DNA of 11,332 nucleotides from JBLHGU01 sp047615875 (lineage in GTDB: Bacteria; Pseudomonadota; Gammaproteobacteria; Arenicellales; CAJQKF01): positions 1 through 11,332 of the forward strand of contig JBLHGU010000161.1 of the NCBI GenBank assembly GCA_047615875.1, written 5' to 3'. The translations under genes were made by a program, and so were the position numbers. Shown piece by piece: positions 6,909-11,332 of the stretch. Within the stretch, counting starts at the first letter, position 1; each line of letters starts with the position of its first letter. The notes under the pieces were generated by a model. It worked only from the letters and a program-made list of their open reading frames with translations. It was not told where the DNA came from and ran no database searches.

Positions 6909-8975
6909 ATGTTGCTTAACCAGTCAAAACTTGATCATGAAAAACGCAGACAACGTTCACTAACGATCTGGTTGGTAATTCTTTCTGTTTCCGGGTTGGC
7001 CAGCTTTTTCATTGAATTCGGCGCAGCTCGTTGGCTGCAAAGCTGGAGCTACATTAATGTATTGCTACATAGTGCTATCGGAGTGGGATTTATAGTTCCA
7101 TTGTTAGTTTATCTGAGTATTCACGCTCGACGCACGCCAGCCCTTGGTAAACATATTGCTTCGCTATTAGGTCTTGCGCTCAGCTGTGCATTTATTTTCC
7201 TATGGGGTAGTGGTCTATGGATAAGTATTGCAGGTGTGGTGGAAACGACTCGTTGGTTGTTGAATGTTCATTCTTTGTTGGCTTTTCTCGTTATCGGACT
7301 ATTCGTTCTGCATGTGGTTCAGTCATTATGGAAAAAGGATAAACGTAAGGGTCGGTATCGAAGAGAATCCGTTAAAACACTGGAAGTGCAACAAGTTCGT
7401 CATGTATCTCTCGCTGTGCTGTTCTATTTTTCTGTCACCTGTGTCTTATTGCTGGCTTATCTTTTTAGCGATTCCTACATGGGTTTAAGCGATGAGGCAG
7501 CAGTGCAAAATTATAGTAAGGAATACGGTGAACATCGGTTTAGACCGAGTCAGACAGAAACACCGGACAACAAGTTCATCAATATCGATGCTATTGCAAA
7601 CTCCAGGGAGTGTGGCACATGCCATCAGGAAATTTACCAGCAATGGGCGGCATCAGCTCATAGAAGGGCGGCTTCAGATCCCGCATATGTCCGCAACATA
7701 AATCTGTTAGAAGAAAAACGCGGTATAACAGCTACTCGATACTGTGAAGGTTGTCATGCACCAGTCGCGTTGTTAACTGGCCAACTCTCGCCAGGTGGAC
7801 AACATGGCGGTGTGCCAGACACCCAGGCGTTTCACGAGGGTGTGGGATGCATGGGTTGTCATGGAATACAGAAAGCAGTTCATGCTGAAGGTTCTGCAAG
7901 TTATGCATTCAGCCCACAACAAACCTACCTTTATCAGGATTCCCAAACCTATCTTGCACAGATTATCAGGCGCTATTTAATTCGGGTTAAACCTTCCCAG
8001 CATCGACAAACCCTGGGCCATCAAACCTTGAAGACAGCCGAAATGTGTGCCACTTGTCATGAACAATTTATGGATCAGTCGATGAATGACTGGGGTTGGG
8101 TAAAGATGCAGAGTGTTTATTCTGATTGGTTGGGCAGTCCTTACTCGCATCAGTCTGACCAATCTTTCAGTACCACGGCGCGTCAAAGGTGTCAGGACTG
8201 TCATTTTCCGTTGATTAAAGCTGATGATCCTGCAGCGGATCACAATGGAATGGTAAGTTCCCATCTGTCTTTAGGTGCCAATACCGTGTTGCCACTTATA
8301 GCCAATGATATGGAGCACTTACGCCAAACTGAGAAGTTCCTGCGACAAGGTAAGGTTCTACTTTCTATCGATCCTCCGGATAGTTTGACTCAATCCGCCA
8401 GTCTGCAATCGGGTCAGTTTCTTGATAGTAGTGTCAGGCCAGCCGGCAGCGACAATAAATACTATTATCTGGTGCCTGGTAACGCGGCTCATTTGCGATT
8501 AAGCGTTACCAACCGTGGTGTAGGACACGGCTTTCCAGCTGGAACAAATGATATTAATCAGGTCTGGATCCAGATAACCGTTCTCGATGCTAGTCTGCGA
8601 ACAGTATTCGAAAGTGGAAGTATGGATAGTCAGGATTTCGTGGACAAGTCGGCGCATTTTTATCGATCAATTCCCATTGACCGAAATGGTCAGGAGGTAT
8701 GGCGGCACGATTTATTTAGAATGACAGGCGTTAGTTATAGTAATCAGATTCAGCCCAATCAAACTGATGTGGTTGATTATCAGTTTACAGTTCCAGCCTG
8801 GGCTGTTGGACCCCTTACCATATCCGCATCACTAAACTACCGTAAGTTTAATCAACGTTATGCTAACTGGGTGTTTGGATCAGAAGTACCTAAAATACCT
8901 GTGGTAGAAGTGGCACAGGACACGCTTTCGATAACACTGAGGGAAAAACCCATTGTGTCCCAAATCACAAATTAG
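6909..8975 (+). CDS. Membrane-anchored pentahaem cytochrome c with an N-terminal b-type-like helical domain
   Basis: The 688-residue protein has two parts. The N-terminal 190 residues form five hydrophobic helices at about 18-38, 48-72, 84-110, 117-140 and 165-187. Basic loops (HARRTPALGKH; KKDKRKGRYRR) place the N-terminus inside and the large C-terminal part in the periplasm. Helix 2 carries H54 and H72 and helix 4 carries H121 and H135, a layout that could bind two b haems. The periplasmic part has five c-haem motifs: CGTCH 235, CEGCH 279, CMGCH 314, CATCH 380 and CQDCH 428. Candidate distal ligands include H251, H325, H371, H414 and H452. After the haem region a beta-rich domain carries VTNRGVGHGFPAGTND (from about 533), a GHxFPxG motif I know from multihaem cytochromes of the c554-like group. 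The likely role is quinol oxidation or electron relay to a periplasmic acceptor; the direction and partner are unknown. ATG 6909 has no obvious ribosome site, so translation may depend on the upstream gene. Confidence 0.85.
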   Translation: MLLNQSKLDHEKRRQRSLTIWLVILSVSGLASFFIEFGAARWLQSWSYINVLLHSAIGVGFIVPLLVYLSIHARRTPALGKHIASLLGLALSCAFIFLWGSGLWISIAGVVETTRWLLNVHSLLAFLVIGLFVLHVVQSLWKKDKRKGRYRRESVKTLEVQQVRHVSLAVLFYFSVTCVLLLAYLFSDSYMGLSDEAAVQNYSKEYGEHRFRPSQTETPDNKFINIDAIANSRECGTCHQEIYQQWAASAHRRAASDPAYVRNINLLEEKRGITATRYCEGCHAPVALLTGQLSPGGQHGGVPDTQAFHEGVGCMGCHGIQKAVHAEGSASYAFSPQQTYLYQDSQTYLAQIIRRYLIRVKPSQHRQTLGHQTLKTAEMCATCHEQFMDQSMNDWGWVKMQSVYSDWLGSPYSHQSDQSFSTTARQRCQDCHFPLIKADDPAADHNGMVSSHLSLGANTVLPLIANDMEHLRQTEKFLRQGKVLLSIDPPDSLTQSASLQSGQFLDSSVRPAGSDNKYYYLVPGNAAHLRLSVTNRGVGHGFPAGTNDINQVWIQITVLDASLRTVFESGSMDSQDFVDKSAHFYRSIPIDRNGQEVWRHDLFRMTGVSYSNQIQPNQTDVVDYQFTVPAWAVGPLTISASLNYRKFNQRYANWVFGSEVPKIPVVEVAQDTLSITLREKPIVSQITN

Positions 8976-9009
8976 GCCTTGGGTATATTTACTAGGTAGG
9001 AATGTTGTG

Positions 9010-9048
9010 AATCTCTATAAGCCAGGGTATATGCCTGACTTATAGATT
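9010..9048. terminator. Imperfect hairpin between convergent genes, possible two-way terminator
   Basis: CTATAAG (9015-9021) pairs with CTTATAG (9039-9045), and CAGG (9023-9026) with CCTG (9034-9037), separated by one C/A mismatch. AAT/ATT flanks may extend the stem with a bulge. It lies between the cytochrome stop (8975) and the stop of the convergent kelch gene (9070). Neither side has a clear T-run, so termination is an inference from position and stem length. Confidence 0.4.
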
Positions 9049-9069
9049 GTTGCCATTCAAGAAGACTTC

Positions 9070-11139
9070 TTAAGCCGAAGGTATAAAACTGGCGCTGGCC
9101 TGCATTTTTCCAAGGCCCGCAGGTACCACAACAGTAACAGTTGCACTGCCGTCTGAACCAGTAGGTGTGCTTTGAACATTTATAGCAGAACCTTCACTAA
9201 TAATGCGTACGTTAATCAGGGTTCCCTCGGGTATACCACTACTGGTTAAGCCGATAGTTACCTCAGCATCGTTGGCAAACACCACATCTACTGAATTAAG
9301 ATTGCCTGCGGCGGGGTTACTAACGGCAACACCATCAATGGTGGCGATTAGAATATTCGTATTACTTGAATCAATGACTCCACCGCTTGCCAATGGTTGC
9401 ACGGTGCCGCTCGCTAAACCATTTCCTGTATTTCTTACCAGACTAGCTGATTGATAGTAGGCCTCGGTGCGAATACGTCCACGGTATCTTGCTGTCAAAG
9501 TGCCACTGCCTTCAATTCGGCTGGCTACCAGACGGATTGCGCCTCCTGATCCGGAACCTGAATAAGTATAGCTTCCGTTTAAAACGTAGGAAGATCGTGC
9601 GGCGTTACCGCCGGAAGCGTTTATATTTCCACCAACTTCGATGGTTCCATTGGTGGCGATCAGAATAGCGCCACCGCCACCGCCGGCATTTGGCCCGTCA
9701 TTATTGATTGTGGAACCGCCGCCACCACCGCCGGATCCACCGATTAAAGGTTGTATCAACTGATTACCGTAGGTTGCCCCAGAATAATCAAGATTCTGAT
9801 TGCAATTATCAGGACTACCAACCGAATGGGATGCATGCCCACCACATTGACCAGATTCCAACCCGGGTAGCCCACCGCCAGGCCCTTCACCAGGGAAACC
9901 CGCATACGAGCTGCTAAGGTCATATCGACGCCCGCCTACACCACCATTGCCACCACCAGGACCTCCTTTAGCCTGATTTTCGATAATTGCAGCACCACTA
10001 CCGGGTGCTCCATTTAGGTCGAGAGTGCCCTGAATATCTACATCTCCTGAGGCTAGCCAGACAACCGGTGTATTAGCGGCGTTGGATGTAAACTCGACAG
10101 TCACACCGGGCTCAATAGTGATATCTGTATAGTGATAAATGCCATCGGCACGACTAGACATATCAATATTAGTTATTGGCCCAGATAAGGCAGGGGTCGA
10201 CCAATTGATACCGTCCCATAATCGGGTAACATTGCCATCGATCCCTACCACAGTATTTCGAGCGACATCGAACTCTACTGGATTCTTATCGAAATTAAAC
10301 TCAAGTGGGCCAAGGTTGATCCACTGCAAGCCATCCCAGCCGAGAACTTTGTTATGAGCAAGCATTACTACCTGTTGAAAATTGGGGTGATAAAAAGTGG
10401 ACTGGTGAGCAACAAAGATACTTTCACCTGGCCTGCCACGCGCATCCCAGACGGTACCATCCCAGATGTAGGTGTAGTAAGCGTTAACAAAAACGATCTC
10501 GCCGCGTATTTCATCGTAAGTCGCTTTGTTATTGCTCTTTGAGGTGATTGGTTGAACTCCCGATTTTAATGTCCAACTTATGCCATCGTAAGTCCAGGTG
10601 TCAGTATGATCGACCCCGCCATGGTGACCACCGATTAATACGACTTCATTCCTGGCAACATCGAAAACCATCGCAGAATTATGTCTTGGTGTAGGGGAGG
10701 TTGCAGTATTTACTTCTACCCAATCAGTGCCGTTATATTCCCACGTATCATCAAAGCTCGAGCTATCAAATAAGTCTTTTCCACCAAACGCAACCACAAC
10801 CTGTCTATTTCGATCATATGCAAGACTAGGAAATTGGCGACCACTGGCACCAAGCGATGGGTGATTTGTAGTTTGCTTCGGTAACCACTTTTCACCATCA
10901 AACTCCCAGGTTAAGCCAGTGTAGCCGTCGTAACGCACGATAACAGCTCTCGCATGGTCGTAGACCATGTTTTGCACTTCCTGTCTGTTAGCAGTAGGCG
11001 GTGGTTGATAAAACCTAAGGGCGCCATCGGACCCATTCGACCCTACGTCGATCAATGGGTCCAGTTGGGCATGTCCATTGCTGGATATTAAAATGCCGGC
11101 GGCAGATATTGCCATTAGTAGTATACGTAAAGGCCTCAT
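9070..11139 (-). CDS. Secreted kelch-like propeller protein with a glycine-rich region
   Basis: The 689-residue product begins with a Sec signal peptide: basic MRPLR, a hydrophobic core to about residue 20, and likely cleavage after GHA at 24. Six kelch-like units follow at about 57-89, 105-144, 155-193, 205-234, 247-276 and 287-314. Each reads roughly Y/F-D-x-x-R-x-x-V-V-x-x-G-G, then T-W-x-x-D-G-x-x-W, as in galactose-oxidase-type beta-propellers, though no enzyme active site is evident. Residues 335-375 contain short strands such as ITIEPGVTVEF and DIQGTLDLNG. Residues 376-535 are extremely glycine-rich with GGGGG runs and include C432 and C446. The C-terminal 100 residues look like an Ig-type beta domain (EVTIGLTSSGIPEGTLINV). 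It is probably an extracellular or cell-surface binding or structural protein. ATG 11139 is well supported by the ribosome site at 11149-11153. The upstream gene on the same strand ends 43 nt away, so the two are probably co-transcribed. Confidence 0.85.
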   Translation of the reverse strand: MRPLRILLMAISAAGILISSNGHAQLDPLIDVGSNGSDGALRFYQPPPTANRQEVQNMVYDHARAVIVRYDGYTGLTWEFDGEKWLPKQTTNHPSLGASGRQFPSLAYDRNRQVVVAFGGKDLFDSSSFDDTWEYNGTDWVEVNTATSPTPRHNSAMVFDVARNEVVLIGGHHGGVDHTDTWTYDGISWTLKSGVQPITSKSNNKATYDEIRGEIVFVNAYYTYIWDGTVWDARGRPGESIFVAHQSTFYHPNFQQVVMLAHNKVLGWDGLQWINLGPLEFNFDKNPVEFDVARNTVVGIDGNVTRLWDGINWSTPALSGPITNIDMSSRADGIYHYTDITIEPGVTVEFTSNAANTPVVWLASGDVDIQGTLDLNGAPGSGAAIIENQAKGGPGGGNGGVGGRRYDLSSSYAGFPGEGPGGGLPGLESGQCGGHASHSVGSPDNCNQNLDYSGATYGNQLIQPLIGGSGGGGGGSTINNDGPNAGGGGGAILIATNGTIEVGGNINASGGNAARSSYVLNGSYTYSGSGSGGAIRLVASRIEGSGTLTARYRGRIRTEAYYQSASLVRNTGNGLASGTVQPLASGGVIDSSNTNILIATIDGVAVSNPAAGNLNSVDVVFANDAEVTIGLTSSGIPEGTLINVRIISEGSAINVQSTPTGSDGSATVTVVVPAGLGKMQASASFIPSA

Positions 11140-11148
11140 GGCGAGAAT

Positions 11149-11153
11149 CTCCT
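11149..11153 (-). promoter_or_regulatory. Strong Shine-Dalgarno for the kelch-like gene
   Basis: The minus strand reads AGGAG here (AGGAGATT in context), 9 nt before the ATG at 11139-11137. It is the clearest ribosome site in the window and fixes this start. Confidence 0.75.
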
Positions 11154-11182
11154 GGTTGGTCGTTTGTATCAGGTGGTTGAAA

Positions 11183-11332
11183 TCAAGGTATTACAGGCGT
11201 TGAGCCATCCTGCAATTTATTTCCGGCCAGATCATTGAGACCATAGCCATAATGGAGTTCATATATTTGCCCGGGGGCAAGTAAATTATTTGCATAGAAT
11301 ACAAGATTGGCAGCAGAGCTAGCAGTCCAGGT
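11183..11332 (-). CDS. C-terminal end of a protein with a bacterial Ig-like (Big_5-type) domain, 5' partial
   Basis: The minus-strand frame entering from the right edge gives 49 residues before TGA at 11185-11183. It is too short to stand out as an open frame on its own. The chain reads NLVFYANNLLAPGQIYELHY, then GYGLNDLAGNKLQDGSTPVIP. The pattern of a proline/glycine turn, a Y-x-L-x-Y strand and then L-N-D-L-A-G-N-x-L is the usual end of SbsA/Big_5-type Ig-like repeats in secreted or surface proteins (family knowledge). Most of the gene lies outside the window. It sits 43 nt upstream of the kelch-like gene on the same strand, which suggests a two-gene set of exported proteins. Confidence 0.65.
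   Translation of the reverse strand, partial: TWTASSAANLVFYANNLLAPGQIYELHYGYGLNDLAGNKLQDGSTPVIP

Noticed and set aside
7977..8264. 95-codon minus-strand open frame inside the cytochrome gene
   Set aside because: It overlaps two CxxCH motifs of the + strand gene and has no domain; it is a shadow.
9660..9745. GCC/ACC-rich low-complexity stretch as a DNA repeat element
   Set aside because: It is fully explained by poly-glycine codons of the kelch-like protein on the minus strand.

Overview
The window looks like part of a Gram-negative, respiratory, probably proteobacterial chromosome. The evidence is secreted and membrane-anchored periplasmic proteins, a multihaem c-type cytochrome, Sec signal peptides and moderate base composition. 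A marine-type gammaproteobacterium would fit, but that is a guess from gene style only. No rRNA, tRNA, CRISPR array, insertion sequence or phage gene was seen.

Left part (1-3138). This is a decaying accessory segment. It opens with the 3' part of an EamA/DMT-family transporter on the + strand. An in-frame TGA at 641-643 interrupts this gene just before its last membrane helix, and 25 further codons that look like the missing helix follow in the same frame (644-721). Next is an apparently intact FkbM-type SAM methyltransferase (957-1862, +). Convergent to it is a broken glycosyltransferase-like gene (1898-2817, -) with two internal stops and one frameshift. The remaining sequence up to about 3174 has no gene I can support.

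Middle part (3175-8975, +). Two genes 26 nt apart form the core of the window. The first encodes a 1235-residue membrane-anchored protein with FG-GAP/VCBS calcium-type repeats, an ASPIC/UnbV-like domain and a long C-terminal HEAT-like solenoid (CRTAC1-like). The second encodes a 688-residue protein with five membrane helices, a histidine pattern that could hold two b haems, five CxxCH c-haem motifs and a C-terminal beta-type domain. My inference is that the cytochrome moves electrons between the membrane and the periplasm, and that the large repeat protein is its scaffold or partner. The pair is the best candidate here for an undescribed system.

Right part (9070-11332, -). Two secreted-protein genes lie convergent to the cytochrome operon. 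One is the 3' end of a gene ending in a bacterial Ig-like (Big_5-type) domain (11183-11332). The other, 43 nt downstream, encodes a 689-residue secreted protein with about six kelch-like propeller repeats followed by a very glycine-rich region. An imperfect hairpin sits between the convergent gene ends at about 9010-9048.
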